Source: Bacteroidota bacterium (GTDB lineage Bacteria > Bacteroidota > Bacteroidia > Chitinophagales > UBA10324). From it: DNA of 15,683 nt. Below are positions 1-6,899 of the stretch, piece after piece. The stretch is from positions 1 through 15,683 of the forward strand of contig DMRR01000124.1 of assembly GCA_003455275.1 (NCBI GenBank). Reading direction: 5' to 3'. Within the stretch, counting starts at the first letter, position 1, and each line of letters starts with the position of its first letter. The translations under genes were made by a program, and so were the position numbers. Under the pieces are notes generated by a model. The model searched no databases. It was given only the letters and a program-made list of their open reading frames with translations, and was not told where the DNA came from.

Positions 1-251
1 GCCTGATCGAGCGTGAGGGAATAATCACCATCATAAAATGCATTGCTGAAATGTGCATTTTCACCCAAACTGTAACGAACAAATTTGTCGAGGTTGGTGT
101 AAGTGAAATTCATTTCCTTCGACTTGTCCCAGTGCTGACCATCTTTTTCGCTAACGCTGCTGCCACGCCATTTACCATCGGCTTCTTCAACCACTACTTT
201 TTGTTTTGCTTTGGTTTCAGGGATGAGAACTTCTTCTGTTTGCTGGCTCAT
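1..251 (-). CDS. Class I SAM-dependent methyltransferase, N-terminal part only (runs off left edge)
   Basis: This is an open frame from an ATG at 249-251 that continues past the left edge with no stop; 83 full codons are visible. The first 46 residues are polar and charged (MSQQTEEVLIPETK...) and look disordered. From Met47 the sequence (MNFTYTNLDKFVRYSLGEN, then FSNAFYDGDYSLTLDQA) resembles the start of the cyclopropane-fatty-acid-synthase-like methyltransferases, whose N-terminus typically reads FSGA-x-YDGD-x-SLSLEEAQ before the SAM-binding Rossmann fold. The SAM motif itself would lie beyond the edge, so the function rests on N-terminal resemblance only. An alternative start is the ATG at 111-113 (Met47). 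It follows the SDR gene on the same strand after 73 bp, so co-transcription is possible. The A-rich leader has no Shine-Dalgarno sequence, as is usual in Bacteroidota. Confidence 0.55.
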   Translation of the reverse strand, partial: MSQQTEEVLIPETKAKQKVVVEEADGKWRGSSVSEKDGQHWDKSKEMNFTYTNLDKFVRYSLGENAHFSNAFYDGDYSLTLDQ

Positions 252-324
252 GATTTTTCAGGTTGTGGTTTTGATTGGAAATGAACTTAAACTCTTTTTT
301 TAATAATGAAAAAAAACTGTTTGG

Positions 325-1110
325 TTACAATGATCCTGTCCTTCCTCCATCCACAGGAATATTAATTCCAGTAATGTAAGATGCAGCCGGTGAAGCCAGG
401 AAAGCCGCTGCCGCTGCAACTTCAGAAGGAGTTGCAAAGCGAGCCATTGGAATTTCATTCAGCATTTCTTCTTCAATCTTTTCTGCTGAAGTTTTTAATT
501 GCGCTGCACGATTTCGAATTATTTCCTCCAGGCGCTCAGTCTTTGTAGCTCCTGGCAAAATATTATTAACTGTGATTCCTAATGGTGCCAATTCATTTGA
601 AAAAGTTTTCGACCAATTAGCCACTGCCGCGCGAATGGTATTAGAAACACCTAATCCTTTTATTGGAATTTTTACAGATGTAGAAATCACATTGATGATG
701 CGTCCGTAATTATTTTTTTTCATCCCGGGAATGAGTGCCTGCGCCAGAATGTGATTGCACAAAAGATGATTTTGAAACGCAGTGATGAATTGCTCTTCTT
801 TCGCATCAAAAATATTTCCGGCTGGCGGCCCGCCGGTGTTGTTTACCAAAATGTGATAGTCAATATTCTTCAAATGATATTGAATAATTTCTTTCAGCTC
901 GGCAGGCTTGCTGAAATCACAAATCAAGATATCGTGATTCTGTCCAAGAGAAGCATCAAGTTCTTTCTTCGTCTCGGCGAGTTTGTCTTTGTTGCGTGCA
1001 ACGAGTGTAACATTAGCTCCTTGCTGAGCAAAAGCAATCGCAATTGCTTTCCCGATTCCCTTGCTGCTTCCGCACACGAGAGCATTTTTTCCTTTAAGTG
1101 AAAAGTTCAT
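325..1110 (-). CDS. Atypical SDR-family oxidoreductase (FabG-like) lacking the catalytic Tyr/Lys
   Basis: This 261-residue single-domain Rossmann protein has the usual length for a classical short-chain dehydrogenase/reductase. Visible motifs are the nucleotide-binding glycine motif CGSSKGIG (residues 13-20), ARN at 38-40 after beta-2, CDFS near 64-67, NNTGG (90-94, in place of NNAG), the helix-4 Asn114 and Ser143/Ser145 of the active-site strand. The C-terminus has the typical LPGATKTERL (185-194) and TGINIPVDGG (247-256). Where the catalytic YxxxK should be, the sequence is S156-N-T-I-R160, so both Tyr and Lys are missing. This matches a known BKR-like subgroup of SDRs with an imperfect catalytic tetrad, so a specific reaction cannot be assigned. 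It may still bind NAD(P)(H). The gene lies 54 bp downstream of the toxin gene on the same strand, and the ATG start fits the family (LKGKNALV follows at once). Confidence 0.9.
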   Translation of the reverse strand: MNFSLKGKNALVCGSSKGIGKAIAIAFAQQGANVTLVARNKDKLAETKKELDASLGQNHDILICDFSKPAELKEIIQYHLKNIDYHILVNNTGGPPAGNIFDAKEEQFITAFQNHLLCNHILAQALIPGMKKNNYGRIINVISTSVKIPIKGLGVSNTIRAAVANWSKTFSNELAPLGITVNNILPGATKTERLEEIIRNRAAQLKTSAEKIEEEMLNEIPMARFATPSEVAAAAAFLASPAASYITGINIPVDGGRTGSL

Positions 1111-1164
1111 GAGGCGAAAATGAAGATTGAAAAATTGAAATTCATGAATGCTTCATATTGATTT

Positions 1165-1422
1165 TTATTCATAAATATTTTTCCGATGCCCGACAGCAAT
1201 TATTTCTACAAGCAAAATTCTGTCAGTGATTTCATAAATGATTCTAAAATCACCTTTTCTGATTCTGTAACCGTTTCTTCCCTTTAATTTTTTGCAACCG
1301 AATGGTCTCGGATTATTACTCAGTTTAGAAATGGTTTCAATAAGAATCATTGAAACATTTTCCGGCAATTTGTCTAACTGATGCTGCGCAGTTGAAGTGA
1401 TGAAAATTTTATAGACAGGCAT
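1165..1422 (-). CDS. RelE/ParE-family type II toxin (probable mRNA interferase)
   Basis: This small basic protein (85 residues from the ATG) has the RelE fold signature. The start is VYKIFITSTAQHQLDKLP, followed by a helical stretch (about 23-35), then NNPRPFGCKKLKG (36-48), YRIRKGDFRIIYEI (52-65) and the C-terminal GHRKNIYE (78-85). In this family the basic and aromatic residues on the last strands contact ribosome-bound mRNA. Here K44, K45, K47, R53, R55, R60, R80 and Y84 are candidates. The antitoxin gene lies directly upstream: its TGA (1422-1424) overlaps the start. Two starts are possible, GTG at 1423-1425 (4-bp GTGA overlap) or ATG at 1420-1422 (1-bp TGATG overlap). I chose the ATG, which also removes a doubled initial Met. 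The gene is intact. RelE-like is clear; an mRNA cleavage role rather than gyrase inhibition is inferred from the motif pattern. Confidence 0.9.
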   Translation of the reverse strand: MPVYKIFITSTAQHQLDKLPENVSMILIETISKLSNNPRPFGCKKLKGRNGYRIRKGDFRIIYEITDRILLVEIIAVGHRKNIYE

Positions 1423-1622
1423 CACTTCTTTGTGTTTCTCTTTTTCAGATATTCATCAAAAGGAATACTCTTTTCATTCCTGCTTTTCACTTCATCATAC
1501 ATTCTAATGTCTTCAAGTTCTTCAAGTTCATCCAATATTTTTTTGTAGTCCTTCATAGAAATGATTACAGATTGCTTGTTGCCCTTGCCGTCAGTTATGA
1601 ATTGTGTGCTTATTGTTCTCAT
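1422..1622 (-). CDS. Type II antitoxin (RelB/Phd-like), partner of the RelE-type toxin
   Basis: This 66-residue protein lies directly upstream of, and translationally coupled to, the RelE-like toxin gene. The N-terminal half (TQFITDGKGNKQSVIISMKDYKKIL) has the pattern of small antitoxins with a Phd/YefM-like N-terminal dimer and DNA-binding region: a D-x-x-G turn, then V-I-I and D-Y-x-x-I-L. It is followed by an acidic helix (DELEELEDIRMYDEV) and a polar tail with IPFDEYLKKR (53-62). In the family the tail wraps around the toxin. Antitoxin-toxin complexes usually repress their own promoter, so autoregulation is likely. A short dyad, TTAC-N4-GTAA, lies at 1640-1651, 17 bp before the start, and could be an operator, but this is weak. 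The ATG start is supported by length and by the stop-start overlap. Confidence 0.87.
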   Translation of the reverse strand: MRTISTQFITDGKGNKQSVIISMKDYKKILDELEELEDIRMYDEVKSRNEKSIPFDEYLKKRNTKK

Positions 1623-1670
1623 TAAGAAATTGATTTGCCTTACGAAAGTAAATTGTTCGCATCAATAATT

Positions 1671-1700
1671 TTTGCTTTCTGCCTGAACATTTATACTTTG
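1671..1700 (+). promoter_or_regulatory. Probable promoter of the 3-hydroxyanthranilate dioxygenase gene
   Basis: TTTG at 1671-1674 is followed after 17 bp by TATACTTTG at 1692-1700. This is close to the Bacteroidota pattern of a -33 TTTG and a -7 TAnnTTTG, with one extra base between TA and TTTG. The gene's ATG is at 1717, so the leader would be very short, about 10 nt. The assignment rests on consensus resemblance only. Confidence 0.5.
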
Positions 1701-1716
1701 CTGAAAATTTTTTCTC

Positions 1717-2241
1717 ATGCCAATTCAAAGAGCTTTCAATTTCAAGAAATGGATAGATGATAACCGTCACTTGCTGAAACCACCGGTTGGAAATAAAGTG
1801 GTGTATAAAGATGCCGACTTCATTATCATGGTAGTCGGCGGACCTAACTCACGCAAGGATTATCACTTCAATGAAGGAGAAGAATTCTATTATCAGCTCG
1901 AAGGAAATATTGTGGTAGGAATTCAGGAAGAAGGAAAAGCAGTGGATATTCCGATTAATGAAGGAGAAATTTTTATGCTTCCTCCACGAACACCGCATCA
2001 GCCGCGACGCGGACCAAACACAATAGGTTTAGTGATTGAACACAAGAAACACAATCATGAAAAAGACGGACTGCTTTGGTTTTGCGAAAACTGCAACAAC
2101 AAGCTCTATGAAGAATATTTTGAACTGAAAGATATTGAAAAAGATTTCGGCGGAGTATTCGATCGCTATTACGGTAGCATTGATTTACGAACCTGCAAGA
2201 ACTGTGGGCATGTAATGGAACCACCGAAAAAATTGGTGTAG
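1717..2241 (+). CDS. nbaC: 3-hydroxyanthranilate 3,4-dioxygenase
   Basis: The enzyme is a cytosolic Fe(II) cupin that opens the ring of 3-hydroxyanthranilate with O2. The product, 2-amino-3-carboxymuconate semialdehyde, cyclises to quinolinate, the precursor for de novo NAD synthesis from tryptophan. The 174-residue length is normal for bacterial family members. Expected residues are all visible: iron ligands H50, E56 and H94 (in DYHFNEGEEF and PPRTPHQPRRG), substrate-binding R46, R98 and E109, and a C-terminal rubredoxin-like metal site made of two CxxC pairs, C123/C126 and C160/C163. The family-typical N-terminus (FNFKKWIDDNRHLLKPPVGN) supports the ATG start. No other kynurenine-pathway gene is visible in this window. 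It is divergent from the toxin/antitoxin pair and lies 82 bp before the deacetylase gene. Whether the organism uses it for NAD synthesis or tryptophan breakdown cannot be told from here. Confidence 0.96.
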   Translation: MPIQRAFNFKKWIDDNRHLLKPPVGNKVVYKDADFIIMVVGGPNSRKDYHFNEGEEFYYQLEGNIVVGIQEEGKAVDIPINEGEIFMLPPRTPHQPRRGPNTIGLVIEHKKHNHEKDGLLWFCENCNNKLYEEYFELKDIEKDFGGVFDRYYGSIDLRTCKNCGHVMEPPKKLV

Positions 2242-2323
2242 AATTTCTCTCTTAAATATTTTTTTATCGTGTGCAACTTTTCAGCAATGCTTCAGGTCTG
2301 TGTAACTGAATTCCATTGAGCAA

Positions 2324-2941
2324 GTGTATTTCATCAAGACGCCCACTCTCCTTAAAAACATTTTTCCACAGCAGGTATGGAGCATTCCGGTTCCTGATAA
2401 ATCTGTGTTTCTGACTTTTGATGACGGCCCCACACCAGGAGTTACAGAATGGGTGCTTGACACCTTGAAAAAATTTGGAGCAAAAGCAACTTTCTTTCTT
2501 GTTGGAAATAATGCGAAGAACAATCCCGAACTGGTGGAGCGAATTGTGAGCGAAGGCCATTCTATTGGCAATCACACTTTCAATCACCTGAATGGCTGGC
2601 GCACTCCGCTCTCCACTTACTCAAAAAGTGCATTGAAGTGTGGTGAAGTTGTTCCCGGAAATTTATTCCGCCCGCCGTATGGTCGCATTACCCGTGCACA
2701 AACCCGTCGCCTTGGCAATCGTTTTAAAATAATTATGTGGGATGTGCTAAGCGGCGATTTTGATACTGAACTTCCGAAACAAAAAGTGGTGAAGAATGTG
2801 CTGAACAACACTGAATCAGGCAGCATCGTTGTGTTTCATGATAGTGCAAAAGCTGAACCGCGATTGAAGTATGCACTGCCGCGAGTGCTCAATTATCTGA
2901 AAGACGAAGGCTATTCTTTCAAGCCGATAGAGCTGAAATAA
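2324..2941 (+). CDS. Polysaccharide deacetylase family protein (NodB domain, CE4)
   Basis: This 205-residue protein is almost entirely a NodB homology domain. The metal-dependent carbohydrate esterase motifs are present in order: TFDDGP (31-36, with catalytic-base and metal Asp33/34), GNHTFNH (82-88, metal ligands H84 and H88), RPPYG (116-120), WDVLSGDFD (139-147) and VFHDS (170-174, catalytic His172). Such enzymes remove N- or O-acetyl groups from sugars of peptidoglycan, chitin-like or exopolysaccharide chains; the substrate here is unknown. The start is GTG at 2324. No in-frame ATG lies between it and the upstream stop (TAA 2303-2305), and the resulting (M)YFIKTPTLLKNIFPQQVW matches the family's usual beginning. 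There is no clear signal peptide, so it may be cytoplasmic or be exported without a classical signal. It is convergent with the protease gene. Confidence 0.92.
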   Translation: MYFIKTPTLLKNIFPQQVWSIPVPDKSVFLTFDDGPTPGVTEWVLDTLKKFGAKATFFLVGNNAKNNPELVERIVSEGHSIGNHTFNHLNGWRTPLSTYSKSALKCGEVVPGNLFRPPYGRITRAQTRRLGNRFKIIMWDVLSGDFDTELPKQKVVKNVLNNTESGSIVVFHDSAKAEPRLKYALPRVLNYLKDEGYSFKPIELK

Positions 2942-2956
2942 ATTTTCTCAGAAACG

Positions 2957-2995
2957 AAATCAGTTTATAAGTAATAAAAATTATCATGCTGATTT
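2957..2995. terminator. Weak candidate bidirectional terminator between convergent genes
   Basis: In the 53-bp convergent gap, AAATCAG (2957-2963) is complementary to CTGATTT (2989-2995), with a long AT-rich loop that can pair weakly within itself, and T-rich sequence on the plus-strand exit side. The stem is only 7 bp and touches the protease stop codon, so this is tentative. Confidence 0.25.
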
Positions 2996-5871
2996 TATTG
3001 TTTAATAATTCTTTTCACTTGCGTTCCTGATTCAGATTTTATCTGAATGAAGTAAATCCCTGCTCCATAATTTGAAATATCAATTTCATTTTCATCAGAT
3101 GAATTTGAAATTTCTTTTCTCAAAATTTCTTTCCCGAAAATATCGTTCAGCACAACAGATATTTTTTCGTGTTGAGAATTTTCGATAGAGAAATAAATTT
3201 TATCTGTTGTCGGATTGGGAAAAATTTTCCAATCAGATGCTAAAGAAGAAGCATTTTCAATTTTTGAAGATGAAAGAGTAGTGAAATACTTTGCGCCGGT
3301 AAATGCTGAAAAATCATTTGCGACAGAATCACATATTGATTTTATTGTCCATTGATAGGTGGTGTTTGGAGAAAGATTTGTCAAAGTATATTGATTCAGA
3401 TTTCCGCTCACAGTTACCAAATGCCATGTTCCGCCGGAAACTCTCCATCGGAGAATAAATTTCTCAGCGCTGCCACTCCAATTCAGAATTGCTGAAGTTC
3501 CTGTAATAGTTGAAGCTATGGTGTTGGTTGCGGGTACGCATGTATTCAGTGTATTGAAGTATATGGAACTGCTGAATCCGGACGAGTCTGTTTTACTGCT
3601 GTTGCAATAACTCATCATCTGCACTTCATAAGTTTTACCTGGAGCAAGGTTGGAATAAGTTTTAGAAAAAGTAGCAGCATTTACTTCAACATACTTCCAG
3701 TTAGGTTCAGTAGTTGCCTTTCTCCTCAACTTATAAATTGCTGCGCAATTATTCGCACTCCAATTCACGGTTGCTGAAGAAGAATTAATATTTGAGATTG
3801 TAATTCCGATCACACCTGAACATGCAGGTGCTGTAACTGCGGTGCTCTTGTATGAACTGCATCCAAGTGAATTAGTAACAGTCACAGAATAATTTCCGCC
3901 CATCACATTTAATAGATCCTGTGATGAATTTCCATTTGACCACAAGTAAGTTAATGTTTGTCCCGAAGGTGTAATGGTGATATCAATTGTTCCATCACTT
4001 GATGAAGGGCATGATGTAGGAACAGTGCTTACACTGATAACTGGTTTTGTATTCATGATTATCACTTTCGTGGCAGACCCATTACATCCGTTATTACTTC
4101 CAATGATTGTGTAAGTAGTATTAACTGTTGGTGATGCTAGTACTGTTGCCCCGCTTGATTGATTCAATGAAGAAGAAGGTGACCATGAATAGGTAGTAGC
4201 TCCGCTTGCAGTGAGGTTTGTACTGCTTCCGCTGCAAATAGAACTGGCTCCGCTTACATTCACTATTGGAATTGAATTGACAAATACAAAAGTTGTTGCG
4301 CTCTTCGTGCACCCATTTGTTGTTCCTGTAACAGTGTATGCCTGATTGCTTGTTGGATTTGCATTAACGCTTGCGCCGGTAGTTAAATTCAGTGCAATGC
4401 TTGGCGACCAGGTGTAAGTTGTTGCTCCGCCTGCATTAAGTGTTGTTGATGAACCTGAGCAAATTGTTGCATTCGCACTCACAGTAACATTTGGTTGCGG
4501 ATTAACAGTGATAGGTTGTGTTGCAGAACTTCCGCTGTATGTATAGGTGATGTTGAAAGTTCCTGCGCCCGAAACTGCCGGATTAAATGTTCCATTCGAA
4601 ACTCCAGTTCCGCTGTAAGTGCCTCCTGCCGGGCTTCCTCCGGTGAGGGTGAATGCTGAAGCATTTGAGCAAACAGGATTGAACGGATTGAGTGTAACAG
4701 TGACTCCTGTTTTTGTGATCGTCCACGATGCCGTGTATTGCGGCATTGTCTTTTTCGACAGAGAAGTTGTGTCGCTCACCGTAAGAACGAGAGTGTGTGT
4801 GCCTGTGGTGAGTGAAGTTCCATCAACCGTAAAAGTTGATGTGTTGATTCCTCCAATGTTGTTATCAAGTTTCCAAAGAACCAAAAGTGAATTAGGTGTC
4901 GGCGCTACTACGGTTGAATTGAATGTTTGCGACTGACCATTTCCCAATGTGATTCCGGTTGAAGTAGAAGGAGAAACTGATTCAATCAGATTCACTCCAT
5001 TGTTAATGCAATAAATTAATTCTTGCGCACATACTTCGCAGAATGGATTGTTCAGCTGATTCATTTTGCAATTGCACTTGGGTCGGTACCAGGTGGTATT
5101 GCAGTAATTTGCGCCGAGGTAAAGCCCGATTGAAGAACAGTTTGTTCCGGGAGGAGTTGGGATTGGAATTCCATTCGGAAACCAACTCTTCCATTTTACC
5201 AACGAAGCATTTGTTTCGGTTGTGCAATTTGGTTTTTCAGTTCCACCGCAACTTGTTCCTCCGTACTCATCACCTAATGCTGCAAATGAATGACCGAGTT
5301 CATGAATCATAATCTCAGCACTGTTTGCCTCAACTGAGCATGTAGGATAAATTCCGCCGGAACCTCCATAGTACGGTGAGTTCACAACGATCATTCCTTT
5401 ATCAAAAAAAGGAGTATACGAGTTCAGAATGCTGGTGATATTGGTTGTATTGGTGCAATAAAGCAATCGGTGAATTCCTCCATAGTCGAATGTTGCGCCA
5501 AGTGCAGTATTCACTGTTGTGGCAGGAACCTGAGGATTTGCCGAAGCACAATCAGAAGCGGTGTGTGGATGATCAGCCCCGCTCTCCGCTGATACCACAT
5601 GAATTGCATACACATTGAAAAAATTCTGGTAGCGATTAAACGGTGCAGTGATGAAAAGTTTGTTTACGATTGTCAGTACATCAGAATTGAATTGTGATTG
5701 CTGAGATGAAGTGTATCCATCTCCAAGAAAAACCAGATTGATTCGGTTGTTCTTATTTCCATGGTTAATCAGGGTGTCAACGCCGACAACAATCTGAGCC
5801 GAAGTTTTTTCCGAACTCAGAGCCTGAGAAATCAAGGCGAACAAAAAAAGTTTTTGTAATATTTTCTTCAT
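2995..5871 (-). CDS. Secreted M64-family (IgA peptidase-like) metallopeptidase with Ig-like, Fn3 and T9SS type A sorting domains
   Basis: This 958-residue exported protease has a signal peptide (residues 1-25, ending TSAQ). The peptidase M64 domain (about 28-295) contains NLVFLGDGYT (45-54) and the zinc motif HELGHSFAALGDEY (190-203, with H190, E191, H194, and probably D201 as third ligand). A Cys-rich segment with CNC and CEVC (266-281) follows. Next come a PKD/Ig-like region (about 296-456), two tandem Ig-like repeats starting near residues 461 and 537 that share ICSGSST, GATTY and WSP motifs, and an SprB-type repeat (about 616-683, TYLWSNG...YSVTVTNSLGC). Two Fn3-like domains (about 685-775 and 776-866) and a type IX C-terminal sorting domain (882-958, IFPNPTTDKIYF...GAGIYFIQI) complete it. 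The domain order says it is exported by Sec, crosses the outer membrane by T9SS, and is cleaved and anchored or released by PorU, which is encoded in this window. Its ATG overlaps the upstream stop (ATGA). The substrate is unknown. Confidence 0.93.
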   Translation of the reverse strand: MKKILQKLFLFALISQALSSEKTSAQIVVGVDTLINHGNKNNRINLVFLGDGYTSSQQSQFNSDVLTIVNKLFITAPFNRYQNFFNVYAIHVVSAESGADHPHTASDCASANPQVPATTVNTALGATFDYGGIHRLLYCTNTTNITSILNSYTPFFDKGMIVVNSPYYGGSGGIYPTCSVEANSAEIMIHELGHSFAALGDEYGGTSCGGTEKPNCTTETNASLVKWKSWFPNGIPIPTPPGTNCSSIGLYLGANYCNTTWYRPKCNCKMNQLNNPFCEVCAQELIYCINNGVNLIESVSPSTSTGITLGNGQSQTFNSTVVAPTPNSLLVLWKLDNNIGGINTSTFTVDGTSLTTGTHTLVLTVSDTTSLSKKTMPQYTASWTITKTGVTVTLNPFNPVCSNASAFTLTGGSPAGGTYSGTGVSNGTFNPAVSGAGTFNITYTYSGSSATQPITVNPQPNVTVSANATICSGSSTTLNAGGATTYTWSPSIALNLTTGASVNANPTSNQAYTVTGTTNGCTKSATTFVFVNSIPIVNVSGASSICSGSSTNLTASGATTYSWSPSSSLNQSSGATVLASPTVNTTYTIIGSNNGCNGSATKVIIMNTKPVISVSTVPTSCPSSSDGTIDITITPSGQTLTYLWSNGNSSQDLLNVMGGNYSVTVTNSLGCSSYKSTAVTAPACSGVIGITISNINSSSATVNWSANNCAAIYKLRRKATTEPNWKYVEVNAATFSKTYSNLAPGKTYEVQMMSYCNSSKTDSSGFSSSIYFNTLNTCVPATNTIASTITGTSAILNWSGSAEKFILRWRVSGGTWHLVTVSGNLNQYTLTNLSPNTTYQWTIKSICDSVANDFSAFTGAKYFTTLSSSKIENASSLASDWKIFPNPTTDKIYFSIENSQHEKISVVLNDIFGKEILRKEISNSSDENEIDISNYGAGIYFIQIKSESGTQVKRIIKQ
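4054..4491 (-). repeat. Tandem Ig-like protein repeat inside the M64 protease gene
   Basis: Two consecutive segments of about 70 codons encode closely similar sequence. Copy 1 (residues 461-533, 4273-4491) and copy 2 (537-606, 4054-4263) share ICSGSSTxL, GATTYxWSP, LNxxxGAxVxAxPTxNxxYTxxGxxNGC. This is a diverged internal duplication of an Ig-like module of the kind common in Bacteroidota surface proteins. Confidence 0.75.
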
Positions 5872-6332
5872 CTAAGAATGAAAGATGCGAGTAGTGTTTG
5901 TTGATTATTCTCATTCAGTTGATAGACCTCAACTTTCTGAGCTGAATTATTGTAAGAAAGCCGAACTATGAAATCGTTTTGATCTTTCGAAACTTTTAAC
6001 TGACTAATTGAACCATCAGCTGAAGGAATTTCAAGTGTTTCAGTAAGAGGTGAAGCTATGATCTGCTGAGAAATAATTTCACCGGTTTGACTCTTTACCA
6101 CTGCCAGCAAATCGCCTGAACTCATTTTCTGTTCAGCAGCAAATTGCTTGTTCCGGTAGTTGATTATTTCAAAGCCTTTTAATTCTAATTCGCGATCAGA
6201 AGTAGTTTTCTGAAGATGAAAATTCAGTAAAATAGATTTATCCTTAGCTGAAGTTGAATTCTGGCAAAAGGATTTTTCTCTTGAAAAAAATAAAAGAGAA
6301 AGAATAAATAATAAGCGTACAATCCCACGCAT
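5868..6332 (-). CDS. Small exported beta-rich protein coupled to the M64 protease (unknown function)
   Basis: I do not recognise this 154-residue protein with certainty. It has a hydrophobic signal sequence (residues 1-24, GIVRLLFILSLLFF...FCQ), with no good lipobox although Cys23 lies close to the expected cleavage site. The mature part is polar and appears to be made mainly of beta-strands, with alternating patterns such as DLLAVVKSQTGEIISQQIIASP (96-117 region) and NDFIVRLSYNNSAQKVEVYQL near the C-terminus. Its TGA overlaps the ATG of the protease gene (ATGA at 5868-5871), a sign of translational coupling and joint function. Some M64 proteases carry a separate N-terminal beta-sandwich domain (M64_N) that is absent from the 958-residue protein here. 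This protein could be a detached equivalent, a chaperone or an inhibitor, which is inference from context. The ATG is the only sensible start for the signal peptide. Confidence 0.8.
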   Translation of the reverse strand: MRGIVRLLFILSLLFFSREKSFCQNSTSAKDKSILLNFHLQKTTSDRELELKGFEIINYRNKQFAAEQKMSSGDLLAVVKSQTGEIISQQIIASPLTETLEIPSADGSISQLKVSKDQNDFIVRLSYNNSAQKVEVYQLNENNQQTLLASFILR

Positions 6333-6366
6333 GGTGGCGAAAAATTTGAAATTGATACGCTATGAT

Positions 6367-6396
6367 TCAAATCTTGTTTCGCAGAAAAAGATTTGA
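6367..6396. promoter_or_regulatory. Strong hairpin / inverted repeat ahead of the protease operon
   Basis: Perfect 9-base arms TCAAATCTT (6367-6375) and AAGATTTGA (6388-6396) enclose a further 4-bp stem TTTC/GAAA (6377-6380 with 6384-6387) with a 3-base loop and one bulged base. The whole makes a 13-bp stem in the 86-bp gap between the porin stop and the start of the small exported protein. No T-run follows on the minus strand and only TTTT on the plus strand, so a standard terminator for the porin gene is doubtful. It could be an mRNA 3'-end stem, a leader structure or a protein-binding site. Confidence 0.5.
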
Positions 6397-6418
6397 TTTT
6401 CACTCTGAAAATATGTGC

Positions 6419-6899
6419 TCAGAAATAAGTCGACATCCCAAAAATAAATCCGGAATCTAATCCCATATCATTTCCAAGTATGTCGCGCTGAGATTTTAAA
6501 AGATAATTCAGCTTGAGAACAGAATTTTGGCTTGCCCGGAAATTTAGCCCACCAGTTATACTCCACATATCATCAAATATATTGTCTCCTGTTTCGCGGA
6601 AGACACCAACATTTCGATCTAAATACTCAAACCTGGCAGCTAGAACGATCGACGAGTTTTCAATTCTGAATATTTTACCTGAATAAATTGGTTGAGCAAT
6701 ATCCAGAAACCCGCCATATTGTTGAGATCCATAAACCTGCGTGTATGTTGATGGAACCTGAACAAAAACAAAAGCAAACTCTCCTGTAATTTTTGTTTTG
6801 AGTTTATGAATTTCATTGGAGTAATCCATGGCTGCTACATCTAAACGGCGCGGTGCGTCAAGTTGTAATCCCTGAATTTGAAAAGTATTGTATACACCC
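6419..6899 (-). pseudogene. Porin-like outer-membrane beta-barrel, 3' part of a frameshifted gene
   Basis: This is the downstream part of the porin gene whose 5' part lies at 6897-7625. An ATG at 6827-6829 would give a 136-residue piece, but homologous-looking frame continues upstream of it as VYNTFQIQGLQLDAPRRLDVAA, joining exactly to the 5' part if one G is removed from the G-rich run near 6897-6904. The region consists of alternating strands typical of outer-membrane barrels (TGEFAFVFVQV, SIVLAARFEYLDR, WSITGGLNFRAS, VLKLNYLLKSQRD) and ends FIFGMSTYF, with the terminal aromatic residue usual for barrel insertion. Alone it has no signal peptide and could not be exported, so it is unlikely to be a separate functional gene. 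Confidence 0.85.

Noticed and set aside
751..1101. 116-codon plus-strand frame opposite the SDR gene
   Set aside because: Shadow of the SDR coding strand; the sense frame has complete family motifs and this one has none.
4054..4491. CRISPR-like or DNA-level repeat array in the protease gene
   Set aside because: The periodicity is at protein level (Ig-like modules of about 70 codons), with diverged DNA and no spacers.
4619..4936. 105-codon plus-strand frame inside the protease gene
   Set aside because: It is antisense to a clear Ig-like and PKD-like coding region; its composition is explained by the opposite-strand codons and it has no recognisable motif.
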